Shown piece after piece: positions 17,758-27,077 of a DNA stretch of 57,889 bases. This stretch comes from Ekhidna sp. GTDB taxonomy: Bacteria; Bacteroidota; Bacteroidia; Cytophagales; Cyclobacteriaceae. A program made the translations under genes and the position numbers. The stretch's first letter is position 1. Each line of letters starts with the position of its first letter. Where the stretch lies: positions 5,155 to 63,043 of the forward strand of contig JACONI010000058.1 of assembly GCA_014323825.1 (NCBI GenBank), read 5' to 3'. Under the pieces are notes generated by a model. It made no database searches, was not told the origin of the DNA, and was given only the letters and a program-made list of their open reading frames with translations.

Positions 17758-18144
17758 ATGAATACCATAGAAATACTAAGTCGGCTTGAAGGCGTGAGGT
17801 TCACTACCGAACAAGCTCGTGTTATCGGTGAAATTTTTGAAGCACATCATACGCAGATGGCTACAAGAGACGATATGAAAATAATCCGAGAGGAACTAAA
17901 AAACACGGCTACTAAGGATGAATTAAAAGCAATGCGGGAGGAACTAAAAAACACGGCTACTAAGGATGAATTAAAAGCAATGCGGGAGGACTTTAAAATG
18001 ATGCGGGAGGATTTTAAATACATGGTCACTAAAGAGGAATTAAATGCCGGTATTGCTAAAGCCAAGTACGATTTGGTGCGGTGGATTGTCGGGGCAGTCA
18101 TTGTGAATGGACTGATTGCGACACTTTTGAAATTCTTTGGGTAA
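17758..18144 (+). CDS. Coiled-coil protein with C-terminal membrane anchor
   Basis: 128 residues. The N-terminal half (IEILSRLEGVRFTTEQARVI) leads into a charged coiled coil, then a C-terminal membrane helix (LVRWIVGAVIVNGLIATLL). The layout resembles DUF1640-type coiled-coil proteins. Within the coil a 16-residue unit (REELKNTATKDELKAM) is perfectly duplicated, corresponding to a 48-bp DNA direct repeat (about 17888-17985). Function unknown; one of several small coiled-coil/membrane proteins in this accessory zone. Confidence 0.65.
   Translation: MNTIEILSRLEGVRFTTEQARVIGEIFEAHHTQMATRDDMKIIREELKNTATKDELKAMREELKNTATKDELKAMREDFKMMREDFKYMVTKEELNAGIAKAKYDLVRWIVGAVIVNGLIATLLKFFG
17888..17985 (+). 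repeat. 48-bp tandem duplication inside a coiled-coil gene
   Basis: Two near-identical adjacent 48-bp units starting GAGGAACTAAAAAACACGGC. The length is a multiple of three, so unit gain or loss would keep frame. Confidence 0.85.
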
Positions 18145-18209
18145 CCATATACCTCCAAAAAACAACAAACCCTAAACGCAGCAACCCTCAAAGTTTAAAT
18201 AAATAACTC

Positions 18210-18240
18210 ACTTTTGGTAAGTTACCAACTTCCCAAAAGT
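18210..18240. repeat. REP-type hairpin B, divergent copy
   Basis: ACTTTTGGTAAG and CTTCCCAAAAGT arms just after the coiled-coil gene. Confidence 0.65.
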
Positions 18241-18293
18241 TCCCAAGCCTGTTTTCACTTTCCCGGAGTCAATACCAAGTGCTATCCGGGGGT

Positions 18294-18339
18294 AATTGCC
18301 AACGACACCCGGCCAAGGGCTTTGCCCCTTTGCTTAATG
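18294..18339. repeat. Repeat C, copy 2
   Basis: AACGACACCCGGCCAAGGGC, then TTTGCCCCTTTGCTTAATG, matching 17585-17631. It overlaps the 3' end of the next minus-strand gene. Confidence 0.75.
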
Positions 18340-18621
18340 GAGAAATTGTCCTACGATAGACGCTAAAACAGAAACAAGCCCAACAACAGCAATTAAAATT
18401 TTAATACTGTTGTTTTGTGTATTGATCTGATTAGAAAGCATGTCTAATTTTTGTTCGAATGTCTGTGCTTTTAAGTCCATAAGTTTCAAAATGGCTTCAG
18501 AAGTATCCGCTCCTACTTCTTTATCAAGTTTACGAATTTCAGTTTGAATTTGTTCAGCATACCCAACGTGCCGCTTTACCGAAAAAAGGACATTATTAAA
18601 TGATATTAGACAACCCTCCAA
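18334..18621 (-). CDS. Small coiled-coil protein with C-terminal membrane helix, 5' end uncertain
   Basis: Up to 95 residues: coiled-coil region (YAEQIQTEIRKLDKEV..FEQKLDMLSNQINTQNNS) and a C-terminal helix (IKILIAVVGLVSVLASIVG). The only upstream start is a TTG at 18619-18621 inside a REP half-palindrome and next to a RAYT fragment, so the original 5' end may have been replaced by the insertion. The first ATG in frame is near residue 48. Function unknown; the layout is the mirror of the 107-residue protein at 7699. Confidence 0.5.
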   Translation of the reverse strand: MEGCLISFNNVLFSVKRHVGYAEQIQTEIRKLDKEVGADTSEAILKLMDLKAQTFEQKLDMLSNQINTQNNSIKILIAVVGLVSVLASIVGQFLH

Positions 18622-18732
18622 GGTTTTTATCGTTATGAAAAGATCCTTTCAAAACATTTCAGCAACCTTTTTAATTCCTATACAAAGGCATATAATAAAG
18701 TGTGACAGCGGAAAGGAAGCCTATTTATTCCA
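18610..18732 (+). pseudogene. Fragment of a RAYT transposase gene
   Basis: Bases 18617-18732 are about 90% identical to 19543-19658 of the intact RAYT gene (AAGGTTTTTATCGTTATGAA onward) and are preceded by a REP half (CCCTCCAAGG). Only about 40 codons remain and the frame is broken. The fragment separates two small minus-strand membrane-protein genes. Confidence 0.85.
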
Positions 18733-18882
18733 GTTTTGTATTCTCCAAATGATCTGGATGATGATCCAAATCGTAGAAAAAACCCCAACGACAACAGCCA
18801 CCCAATCCCTAACTTCTGACAGATAGATCGTAAATGAAAGGATAGCTACTAAAATGGTGTCACTAAACGTACTCTTCATCAT
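18721..18882 (-). CDS. Small holin-like two-helix membrane protein
   Basis: 53 residues starting with ATGATG at 18877-18882: MMKSTFSDTILVAILSFTIY, then a turn (LSEVRDW) and a second helix (VAVVVGVFSTIWIIIQIIW) with a basic tail ending at TAG 18721-18723. The size and two-helix hairpin recall phage holins, but no family is recognised. The last codons lie within the RAYT fragment, so the original C-terminus may have been altered. Confidence 0.5.
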   Translation of the reverse strand: MMKSTFSDTILVAILSFTIYLSEVRDWVAVVVGVFSTIWIIIQIIWRIQNWNK

Positions 18883-18995
18883 ATCATTCGTTTCCAAACC
18901 CCGAAAATGTAATCACATTTTAATTACAAATAAAAGCATGTGCTATATAAAAATCCATGAAAAATAGCCAAAACAACACAGCAAACCCAAAAAAA

Positions 18996-19265
18996 ACCTC
19001 CAAGGTTTCACAACACCTTGGAGGTTTAAAATAAACACCGCAGCAAACCCAAAAACCTCCAAGGTTTTTCAAAACCTTGGAGGTTTAAAATAAACAACAC
19101 AGCACCTCCAAAAAACCTCCAAGGTTTCCCAAAACCTTGGAGGTTTAAAATAAACACCACAGCAACCCAAAAAAAACCTCCAAGGTTTCACAACACCTTG
19201 GAGGTTTAAAATAAACACCGCAGCAACACCAAAAAACCTCCAAGGTTTTCAAAACCTTGGAGGTT
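18996..19265. repeat. REP satellite array, left block (5 units)
   Basis: Five tandem ~60-bp units. Each has a palindrome AACCTCCAAGGTTT - short loop - (A)AACCTTGGAGGTT and a conserved linker AAAATAAACACCGCAGCA followed by an A-rich run. The last palindrome abuts the RAYT gene region. Confidence 0.97.
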
Positions 19266-19320
19266 GCTATCGGCATCCGGCTATAAAATATTAAATCCAA
19301 AGCTATCTTTGAGAAAACTC

Positions 19321-19917
19321 ATGGAACCCTTCACCTTCTACCATATCTACCACCATGCCAACGACCCCGAAAACCTCTTTCGGAGCGATGAGAATTATCG
19401 GTTCTTTTTGGAGAAATGGGCGAAATACATTGAGCCTGTAGCGGATACCTACGCCTATTGCCTGATGCCTAATCACTTACATGCTTTGATTAAGGTGAAG
19501 GATGAAAAGGATATTTTAAACCTTCGAGGTTTTCAAAACCTCGAAGGTTTTTATCGTTATGAAAAGATCCTTTCAAAACATTTCAGCAACCTTTTTAATT
19601 CCTACACAAAGGCATATAATAAAATGTTCCATCGGAAAGGAAGCCTATTTACTCCAAACTTTAAAGCCAAAGAAATCACCTCCGATGCCTACTTCACCAA
19701 TATCATCTTTTATATCCACCATAACCCCCTTCACCACGGATTATGCAGCCATATTGCGGATTGGCCGCACAGCAGCTATCATGCGCTCATTTCCGATAAA
19801 CTCACTCGGATTAAACGGCAGGAAGTACAGGGATGGTTTGGCACGAAGGAAGCACTTCGAAAATTTCACGATCAGGCTATCAAAGGACTGGAACAACTCG
19901 AAAATAAATTTACCTAA
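19321..19917 (+). CDS. REP-associated tyrosine transposase (RAYT, IS200/Y1 HUH family)
   Basis: 198 residues from the ATG at 19321, where the RAYT-like start MEPFTFYHIYHHANDPENLF begins. The HUH motif is in YCLMPNHLHALIKV and the probable catalytic tyrosine in FYIHHNPLHHG. RAYTs are single-strand DNA transposases thought to mobilise or maintain REP palindromes. The gene is flanked on both sides by REP arrays. A perfect 16-bp-stem palindrome lies inside the coding sequence (19518-19550), translated as NLRGFQNLEGF without breaking frame. The ORF is complete and probably active. Confidence 0.93.
   Translation: MEPFTFYHIYHHANDPENLFRSDENYRFFLEKWAKYIEPVADTYAYCLMPNHLHALIKVKDEKDILNLRGFQNLEGFYRYEKILSKHFSNLFNSYTKAYNKMFHRKGSLFTPNFKAKEITSDAYFTNIIFYIHHNPLHHGLCSHIADWPHSSYHALISDKLTRIKRQEVQGWFGTKEALRKFHDQAIKGLEQLENKFT
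19518..19550. repeat. REP palindrome inside the RAYT coding sequence
   Basis: Perfect inverted repeat with 16-bp arms (AAACCTTCGAGGTTTT) around a single C. It resembles the array palindromes but with CTTCGAGG in place of CTCCAAGG. Confidence 0.95.
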
Positions 19918-19943
19918 CCCTTAGTCTTCAATAAGAAACTTCA

Positions 19944-19975
19944 CAAAAGTTAACTTTAAGAAAAAATGATACTTT
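19944..19975. repeat. Right arm of the 32-bp inverted repeat
   Basis: Reverse complement of 17407-17438 with one mismatch, placed between the RAYT stop and the right REP block. Confidence 0.85.
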
Positions 19976-21886
19976 AACCCTCCAAGGTTTCACAACACCT
20001 TGGAGGTTTAAAATAAACACCGCAGCAAACCCAAAAAACCTCCAAGGTTTCACAACACCTTGGAGGGTTAAAATAAACAACACAGCAAACCCCAAAAAAA
20101 CCTCCAAGGTTTTTCAAAACCTTGGAGGTTTAAAATAAACAACACAGCAACACCGCAGCAAACCCAAAAACCTCCAAGGTTTCACAACACCTTGGAGGGT
20201 TAAAATAAACACCGCAGCAAACCCAAAAACCTCCAAGGTTTCACAACACCTTAGAGATTTAAAATAAACACCGCAGCAACACCAAAAACCTCCAAGGTTT
20301 CACAACACCTTAGAGATTTAAAATAAACAACACAGCAACACCAAAAACCTCCAAGGTTTCACAACACCTTAGAGATTTAAAATAAACACCGCAGCAAACC
20401 CAAAAAAACCTCCAAGGTTTCACAACACCTTGGAGGGTTAAAATAAACAACACAGCAACACCAAAAACCTCCAAGGTTTCACAACACCTTGGAGGTTTAA
20501 AATAAACACCGCAGCAAACCCAAAAACCTCCAAGGTTTTCCAAAACCTTGGAGGTTTAAAATAAACACCGCAGCAAACCCAAAAACCTCCAAGGTTTTCC
20601 AAAACCTTGGAGGGTTAAAATAAACAACACAGCAAACCCAAAAACCTCCAAGGTTTTCCAACACCTTAGAGATTTAAAATAAACACCGCAGCAAACCCCA
20701 AAAAACCTCCAAGGTTTTCAAAACCTTGGAGGGTTAAAATAAACAACACAGCAAACCCCAAAAAAACCTCCAAGGTTTCACAACACCTTGGAGGTTTAAC
20801 TAACGAAAACACAGCAAACCCAAAAACCTCCAAGGTTTTCCAAAACCTTGGAGGGTTAACTAACGAAAACACAGCAAACCCAAAAAAAACCTCCAAGGTT
20901 TTCCAAAACCTTGGAGGGTTAAAATAAACAACACAGCACCTCCAAAAAACCTCCAAGGTTTCACAACACCTTGGAGGGTTAAAATAAACAACACAGCACC
21001 TCCAAAAAACCTCCAAGGTTTCACAACACCTTGGAGGGTTAAAATAAACACCACAGCACCGCAGCAACCTCCAAGGTTTCACAACACCTTAGAGATTTAA
21101 AATAAACAACACAGCAACACAAAAACCTCCAAGGTTTCACAACACCTTGGAGGGTTAAAATAAACACCGCAGCATCAAAAAAAACCTCCAAGGTTTCACA
21201 ACACCTTAGAGATTTAAAATAAACAACACAGCAAACCCCAAAAAAACCTCCAAGGTTTTCAACACCTTGGAGGTTTAAAATAAACACCACAGCAAACCCC
21301 AAAAAACCTCCAAGGTTTCACAAAACCTTGGAGGTTTAAAATAAACAACACAGCAAACCCCAAAAAAACCTCCAAGGTTTCCCTACACCTTAGAGATTTA
21401 AAATAAACACCGCAGCAACACCAAAAACCTCCAAGGTTTCACAACACCTTGGAGGGTTAAAATAAACAACACAGCAACACAAAAACCTCCAAGGTTTTGG
21501 AAAACCTTGGAGGTTTAAAATAAACAACACAGCAAACCCAAAAACCTCCAAGGTTTCACAACACCTTGGAGGGTTAAAATAAACAACACAGCAAACCCAA
21601 AAACCTCCAAGGTTTTCAAAACCTTGGAGGTTTAAAATAAACAACACAGCAACACAGCATCAAAAAAAACCTCCAAGGTTTCACAACACCTTGGAGGTTT
21701 AACTAACGAAAACACAGCATCCCCAAAAAAACCTCCAAGATTTCACAACACCTTGGAGGGTTAAAATAAACACCGCAGCAAACCCAAAAAAAACCTCCAA
21801 GGTTCACAACACCTTAGAGATTTAAAATAAACACCGCAGCAAACCCAAAAACCTCCAAGGTTTTCAAAACCTTGGAGGTTTAAAAG
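19976..21886. repeat. REP satellite array, right block (about 32 units)
   Basis: About 1.9 kb of head-to-tail ~60-bp units. The palindrome core is CCTCCAAGGTTTCACAACAC then CTTGGAGG or the variant CTTAGAGAT; linkers are AAAATAAACAACACAGCA, AAAATAAACACCGCAGCA or, rarely, AACTAACGAAAACACAGCA, plus CAAACCCAAAA. Linkers are repeated too, so this is a satellite and not CRISPR. Because the period is near a multiple of three, long spurious minus-strand frames occur. Confidence 0.97.
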
Positions 21887-21933
21887 AAGTTTCAAACCTC
21901 CCCAGCCTATTTTTTTATCACGCTTCCGGCTTG

Positions 21934-21969
21934 TAAAAAAAAAGAGGCCGGTTATGATAACCGGCCTCT
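21934..21969 (-). terminator. Intrinsic terminator of the cadherin-repeat gene
   Basis: On the minus strand the hairpin GAGGCCGGTTA/TAACCGGCCTC is followed by a run of nine Ts. It lies about 80 bp after the stop of the large lipoprotein gene. Confidence 0.9.
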
Positions 21970-22047
21970 CATCTTTAATTCAAAAAAACCTATCGCCATT
22001 ACAAAGCCTCCTCACGGCTATAAACAAGGAGTGCCGATGATCAATTA

Positions 22048-25000
22048 TTATTCAGTAAAATTAACTGTGATAACTGCTGTGCTGGAATCACCATCGTCGT
22101 CTGAGACTGTTATTTTAACTAAGAAAGGCGACTTTGATACACCACCCTTATTAGCAGTATTTTCTGCACGGACCTGAAACTTATTCCTATCAACAATCTG
22201 AAACCAGCGAAAGAAATTTCTGATCCTATACGTCAGTGAACTTTCATTATCATCATCATCAGTGCCGTTAAGAACCGTGATTGGAGTGCCCTTAGAATCA
22301 GAGCTTACAGCTACATCAAATGTCTGATCCGCTAACACCGGCGCATCATTCACATCCGCAATGGTAATGGTGATATTCTGCGGGTCGCTGTTGTTCGTCC
22401 CGTCGTTGGCCGTTATCGTTATATTATATGTACGGTCCGTATTTTCATCTTGGGGATCTTCATAATTATTAGAACCGTCAACAAAGTGTAACTCAGCTGT
22501 ACCCGCACTTTCGTTGGCTGATTCGATCGTGAAATCATCCGAATCCGTTCCCCCGATAACGAATGTGATTGAACTTCCGTCGTCAGCGTCAGAGGCTTCT
22601 AAGAGCAGCCCTGTATATGAGATGTTTTCGTCCAAATTTATCGCAGCAGCTGATGACGTAATTGTCGGAACGTTATCATTCACATCCATAACGGTAACGG
22701 TGATAGCCTGCGTAACATCGTTCTCCCCGTCACTTGCCGTTACCACTACCTCATACATATTATTAGTGCCCATATCACCGGGATTTTCATAATCCGGTGC
22801 AGCAATGAAAGTCAATTGCCCGTTGTCTGAGTCAATTTGGAACAGGTCCCTATCCGCTCCTCCACTGACTGAATACTCGATCGATGCAGTCCCATCATCA
22901 TCGTCAGCCCTTACAGTCAATACCGTAGTCGTATTTTCCGGTACGTCTGCACTGGTACCCGAACTAAAAGCCGGACTGAACTCATTCACATCGTTCACCG
23001 TAATGGATAAGGTTGTTCTTACACTCATCTGTGGGCTTCCATTATCCGTAGCTACTACCTCAAGGTCGTAACTCGATTTGGTTTCAAAGTCGAGGCTCAT
23101 CCCTGCTGCAACTTTAATATTCCCATCCGAGTCTATATCGAAATCCGTATTATTATCTCCGGTGAGGGAGTAAGTCAGCATCTGCCCGTCATCGGGGTCT
23201 GTAGCTGTTACCGTTGTGATAGGAAGTGTATCATCCGGTGTAGCATCTTCATCCACCGATATTCCCGTAGTGCCGCCATTGTTAAACGTTGGTGCCCGAT
23301 TCGCCGGTGCTGCCGCAGTGACCATAATGGTGATATTTAACATGGCTGTCAGCGGAGTAGTAGCATCATCATCCGTAGCGGTTACGGTAAGAGTGACGTC
23401 TCCGGGATTAAGTGATCCATTATTATCAACGGCAATGACTCCGGTGGGGCTTATTTTAAAACCATCGTTTCCGGGATTGCCATCTGAGATGGCATACGTT
23501 GGCGTGCCGTCGGTATCGTCTTCATCCGTTGCAGTAACTGTCACCACCTGTGTATCTTGAGCGGCATCTTCAGCCACAGAAAGTGTTGCAGTTACCTCAG
23601 CAAACACGGGTGCCTCATTCACATCGTTCACCGTGATGGTGACCACACTCTCAGCTTTTCCCCCAGCTTCATCCGTAGCGACTACGGTAAGCATATAATC
23701 CTCCGTGCCCTCATGGTCAAGGGTGGCACCGCTTTTAACAGTGATTTGTCCCGAGGTGCTAACTATATCAAAATTACTATCAGCCACTTTGATGGAATAT
23801 CTAATTTCATTATCGTCACCATCAGAGTCGGTAGCCACAACCGGTGCCCCTACATTCCCCATTGTGACATTTTCATCTACACTGCGCGTTGCAGTGCCTC
23901 CCTCGTCAAACGTTGGTTTCGCATTGACCATCACATTAAACATGTCATTAACAGTACCTCCGTTATTGTCATTGGCCGTCACGGTGATGGTGGCGGTGCC
24001 TGTCCCTGCATACGTAATGACCAAGTTATTATTGTTTACATCTACAGTCACCACACCCGTAGTGCCACTGACCGCAGTGTAGGTCAGTTCATCGTTATCT
24101 GCGTCAGTGAATACAGAGGACAGGTCAAGGGTGATCGGATCAAAGCCTTCTGTTTCTTTCCGGTCAGCAATCTCGTTGGCTACCGTCGGGGCGTTGTTCC
24201 CGCTACCTTCATCTACAACATCCGTAACGGTAATGGTGATATCCTGCGGGTCGCTGGTGTTCACTCCGTCGTATGCCTCTACCTTTACCACATATTTATT
24301 ATCATCGGCCGCATCACCGCCCACATCAGTGGGATTTTCAAAATCAGGAGCCGACAGGAAAGTCAAAACTCCGCCAGTACTAAGACTGAATTTGCCATTG
24401 TCTGTTGTTCCTCCTGAGACGAAACGGAACGTGATTACTTCTCCTGTTCCGTCTGCGTCAGTGGCTGTTAGGGTCAGCACTGTAGTGGATGTAGAAGTGT
24501 TCTCCGGCACACTTGCCGTGGCACTTGAAGTAATTTCCGGTGCTTCATCATTCAGATCGTTCACCGTAATGGAGAAGGTGCGTGTTTTCTCAGATGGCGG
24601 GGTTCCATTATCCGTAGCTACTACGGTAAGGGTGTAATTCGAAGTGGTCTCAAAGTCAAGGCCGCTAGTTCCGACGGTAATTTGTCCCGACATTGCATCT
24701 ATTGAAAAATCATCAGAATTAGTTCCTCTAAGGGAGTAAGTCACATCCTGCCCTACATCATTGGCATTAGCCGTGAACTGCCTGACATTCGTATTCGCTG
24801 CAACACTTTCATCTAGAGTTTCTAATGCAGTGCTACCTGAGGTAAACGTTAGTGGCGTATTCGGTGCTACGACACTAATGGTGATATTTACCGTGGCTTG
24901 CCTCCTTGTGGCAACATCATCATCATCCGTAACGGTTACGGTGAGGTCATAATTAGTACCGGCGGCACCAAGGGTAGCCGAGTTTGAAACGGTAATCTGC

Positions 25001-26835
25001 CCATCATCATCTATTTCAAAATTACCATTACCAGTACCACTCAGAGTATAAGTCAGCGTCTGCCCGGTATCTGCGTCCGTAGCCGAAATCGCAGTCCCAA
25101 CTTCATCACCACCACTGGCATTTGCAGCTACGGTAAAGTCGATTGAAGCAACGTCTCCAATCATCGGATCGTGTTCATTCACATCGTTCACCGTAATGGC
25201 GAAGGTGACAGTGGCTGTTCCCCTATCTTCATCCGTAGCGGTTACGGTAAGGGTGTAACTCGAAGTGGTCTCAAAGTCAAGGCCGCCACTTCCAACGGTA
25301 ATTGCTCCCGTGGCCATATCTATTACAAAATCATTGTTACTATCACCGTTGGTGATGGCATAAGTGATGTTCGTATCTTCGCCATCTTCGTCCGTAGCTG
25401 TTAACGTTTTGACATCACTGTCTGACCCCACATCTTCATCCAGCGTTACCCCCAAAGTGCCGCCAGCTGCAAACTTTGGCGGAACATTCGGTGCCGTGAC
25501 ATTAATAGTAACTTCGGCCTCGGCTGTCAGCGGAGTAGGATTCTCATCATCACTGGCGGTTACGGTGAGGGTATACATGTCCCCATTCTTGCCGGTAAGG
25601 TCTTTTGCAACGGAAATTACTCCCGTATTTGTATCTATTTTAAAATCATCGTTGGTATTGCCGCCGGTAATTTCATAAGTCGGCGTGTCGGTATCGTCTT
25701 CATCCGTTGCACTCACCGTCACCCCTATCGGAACATCTACAGCGGTATTTTCAGGCACGTCCCGTGTATATGCATCAGTAGCAAACACGGGTGCCTCATT
25801 CACATCGTTCACCGTGATGGTGATAGCGGCCTGAACTGTCGTATTTGAACCGGCGGCATCCGTAGCGGTTACGGTAAGGGTGTAACTTCCCGTGCCCTCA
25901 TGGTCAAGGCTTTTTCCTTGTGCGATGGTAATTTGTCCGTTGTTATCTATTGCGAAAACATCGCCGGTATTTCCGCCGGTGATGGCATAAGTAATGGCAT
26001 CGCTCTCGGGGTCCGCAGCCTGAACGGCAGCCCCGACGTTACTTCCCGCAGCGGCATTCTCGGCTACTTCACGCATTGCATCGGCAAACGTTGGCGGCTG
26101 ATTCACTGCCGGTGCTGCCGTTGCCGTGACCGTAATGGTAACGGTGGCGTCATCTTTCAGCGGAGTAGGACTCTCATCATCACTGGCGGTTACGGTGAGG
26201 GTATAGGTGTCCCCGCCCTTGCCGACAAGGGATTTTGCAACGGCAATTAATCCCGAAGCTGCTATTTTAAAATCATCGTTGGTATTGCCTTTGGTGATTG
26301 CATAAGCCGGGGTGTCGGTATCGTCTTCATCCGTTGCTTTCACCGTCACCACGTTCTCATTTACAATGGCATTTTCAGCCACGTTCCCTGTATATGTATC
26401 AGCGGCAAACACGGGTGCTTCGTTTACATCATTAACGGTAACAGTCATTGTGGCCGCAGCCGCCAATTTCCCGGGGTCTTCTACCTGTACCGTAAGGCTG
26501 TAACTCCCCGTGGTCTCATGGTCAAGGTCGGCATTGGCTGCAACGGTAATCTGCCCATTGCCTCCGTTTATTGCAAAATAACCGTCGCCATTACCTGCGG
26601 TGATGGAATAGGTCAGTTTACCCTCCTCGGCATCCGTGGCCTTAACCATCCCGACCTGCGTGTCGGCAGCAGAGTTTTCATCTACGGCAAAATTTTGATT
26701 TTGAATTTCCGGTTTCTTGTTGGCCGGACTGTCATCATCTCCACAGGAGATGAAGAAGAGTGTCATTCCAATCGCTGCAACTGCATAAATGTACAGTATG
26801 CGCTTTTTTATTAGCTGAACTGTGTTCGGTTTCAT
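22048..26835 (-). CDS. Giant cadherin-repeat surface lipoprotein
   Basis: 1595 residues. A basic start and hydrophobic segment (YIYAVAAIGMTLFFISC) end in a lipobox, followed by GDDDSPANKK, an acidic sequence typical of surface-exported Bacteroidota lipoproteins. The rest is about 15 cadherin domains of ~100 residues, each closing with the ITVNDVNEAPVF type linker and carrying calcium-binding DEN, DxD and DVNE motifs. It ends at VNFTE with no T9SS sorting domain. Cadherin repeats suggest calcium-dependent adhesion or matrix binding at the cell surface. Internal repeat segments are nearly identical in DNA, allowing recombination between domains. Confidence 0.93.
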   Translation of the reverse strand: MKPNTVQLIKKRILYIYAVAAIGMTLFFISCGDDDSPANKKPEIQNQNFAVDENSAADTQVGMVKATDAEEGKLTYSITAGNGDGYFAINGGNGQITVAANADLDHETTGSYSLTVQVEDPGKLAAAATMTVTVNDVNEAPVFAADTYTGNVAENAIVNENVVTVKATDEDDTDTPAYAITKGNTNDDFKIAASGLIAVAKSLVGKGGDTYTLTVTASDDESPTPLKDDATVTITVTATAAPAVNQPPTFADAMREVAENAAAGSNVGAAVQAADPESDAITYAITGGNTGDVFAIDNNGQITIAQGKSLDHEGTGSYTLTVTATDAAGSNTTVQAAITITVNDVNEAPVFATDAYTRDVPENTAVDVPIGVTVSATDEDDTDTPTYEITGGNTNDDFKIDTNTGVISVAKDLTGKNGDMYTLTVTASDDENPTPLTAEAEVTINVTAPNVPPKFAAGGTLGVTLDEDVGSDSDVKTLTATDEDGEDTNITYAITNGDSNNDFVIDMATGAITVGSGGLDFETTSSYTLTVTATDEDRGTATVTFAITVNDVNEHDPMIGDVASIDFTVAANASGGDEVGTAISATDADTGQTLTYTLSGTGNGNFEIDDDGQITVSNSATLGAAGTNYDLTVTVTDDDDVATRRQATVNITISVVAPNTPLTFTSGSTALETLDESVAANTNVRQFTANANDVGQDVTYSLRGTNSDDFSIDAMSGQITVGTSGLDFETTSNYTLTVVATDNGTPPSEKTRTFSITVNDLNDEAPEITSSATASVPENTSTSTTVLTLTATDADGTGEVITFRFVSGGTTDNGKFSLSTGGVLTFLSAPDFENPTDVGGDAADDNKYVVKVEAYDGVNTSDPQDITITVTDVVDEGSGNNAPTVANEIADRKETEGFDPITLDLSSVFTDADNDELTYTAVSGTTGVVTVDVNNNNLVITYAGTGTATITVTANDNNGGTVNDMFNVMVNAKPTFDEGGTATRSVDENVTMGNVGAPVVATDSDGDDNEIRYSIKVADSNFDIVSTSGQITVKSGATLDHEGTEDYMLTVVATDEAGGKAESVVTITVNDVNEAPVFAEVTATLSVAEDAAQDTQVVTVTATDEDDTDGTPTYAISDGNPGNDGFKISPTGVIAVDNNGSLNPGDVTLTVTATDDDATTPLTAMLNITIMVTAAAPANRAPTFNNGGTTGISVDEDATPDDTLPITTVTATDPDDGQMLTYSLTGDNNTDFDIDSDGNIKVAAGMSLDFETKSSYDLEVVATDNGSPQMSVRTTLSITVNDVNEFSPAFSSGTSADVPENTTTVLTVRADDDDGTASIEYSVSGGADRDLFQIDSDNGQLTFIAAPDYENPGDMGTNNMYEVVVTASDGENDVTQAITVTVMDVNDNVPTITSSAAAINLDENISYTGLLLEASDADDGSSITFVIGGTDSDDFTIESANESAGTAELHFVDGSNNYEDPQDENTDRTYNITITANDGTNNSDPQNITITIADVNDAPVLADQTFDVAVSSDSKGTPITVLNGTDDDDNESSLTYRIRNFFRWFQIVDRNKFQVRAENTANKGGVSKSPFLVKITVSDDDGDSSTAVITVNFTE

Positions 26836-26912
26836 AATAACATTAACTTATAACTTATTTAATTTAAAATTTTTAAAAATGGGAGATATGACCCTTAAAG
26901 TATTTGATACTA

Positions 26913-26920
26913 CAAAATTA
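26913..26920 (-). promoter_or_regulatory. -7 promoter element of the cadherin gene (TAATTTTG)
   Basis: TAnnTTTG match about 78 bp upstream of the start on the minus strand, in an AT-rich leader. Confidence 0.4.
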
Positions 26921-27077
26921 CAGACACAATTGTTTATAAAAAAGTTGGTTTTAAAAAAAAATAAAAATTATTATTAAATAGCTATAGTATGCGTGAAGTA
27001 AAAAAGGCAAATGTCCACTTGCGTTTTCTTCCGAGCCCTCTCTAAAAAGCGGATTAAGCGCTGCGGGGAGGAGTAAC

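Noticed and set aside
20310-21647. Several minus-strand open frames (77-138 codons) rich in ETLEVF and VYF repeats
   Set aside because: They are translations of the ~60-bp palindromic satellite, whose period is near a multiple of three. No start signals and no codon structure.
18996-21886. CRISPR array
   Set aside because: The repeats are palindromic, but the intervening sequence is itself repeated (AAAATAAACACCGCAGCA type), so there are no unique spacers, and no cas genes are near.
22514-26814. Multiple plus-strand open frames rich in Ser/Thr/Val across the cadherin gene
   Set aside because: Antisense shadows of a single 1595-residue frame with clear cadherin repeats.
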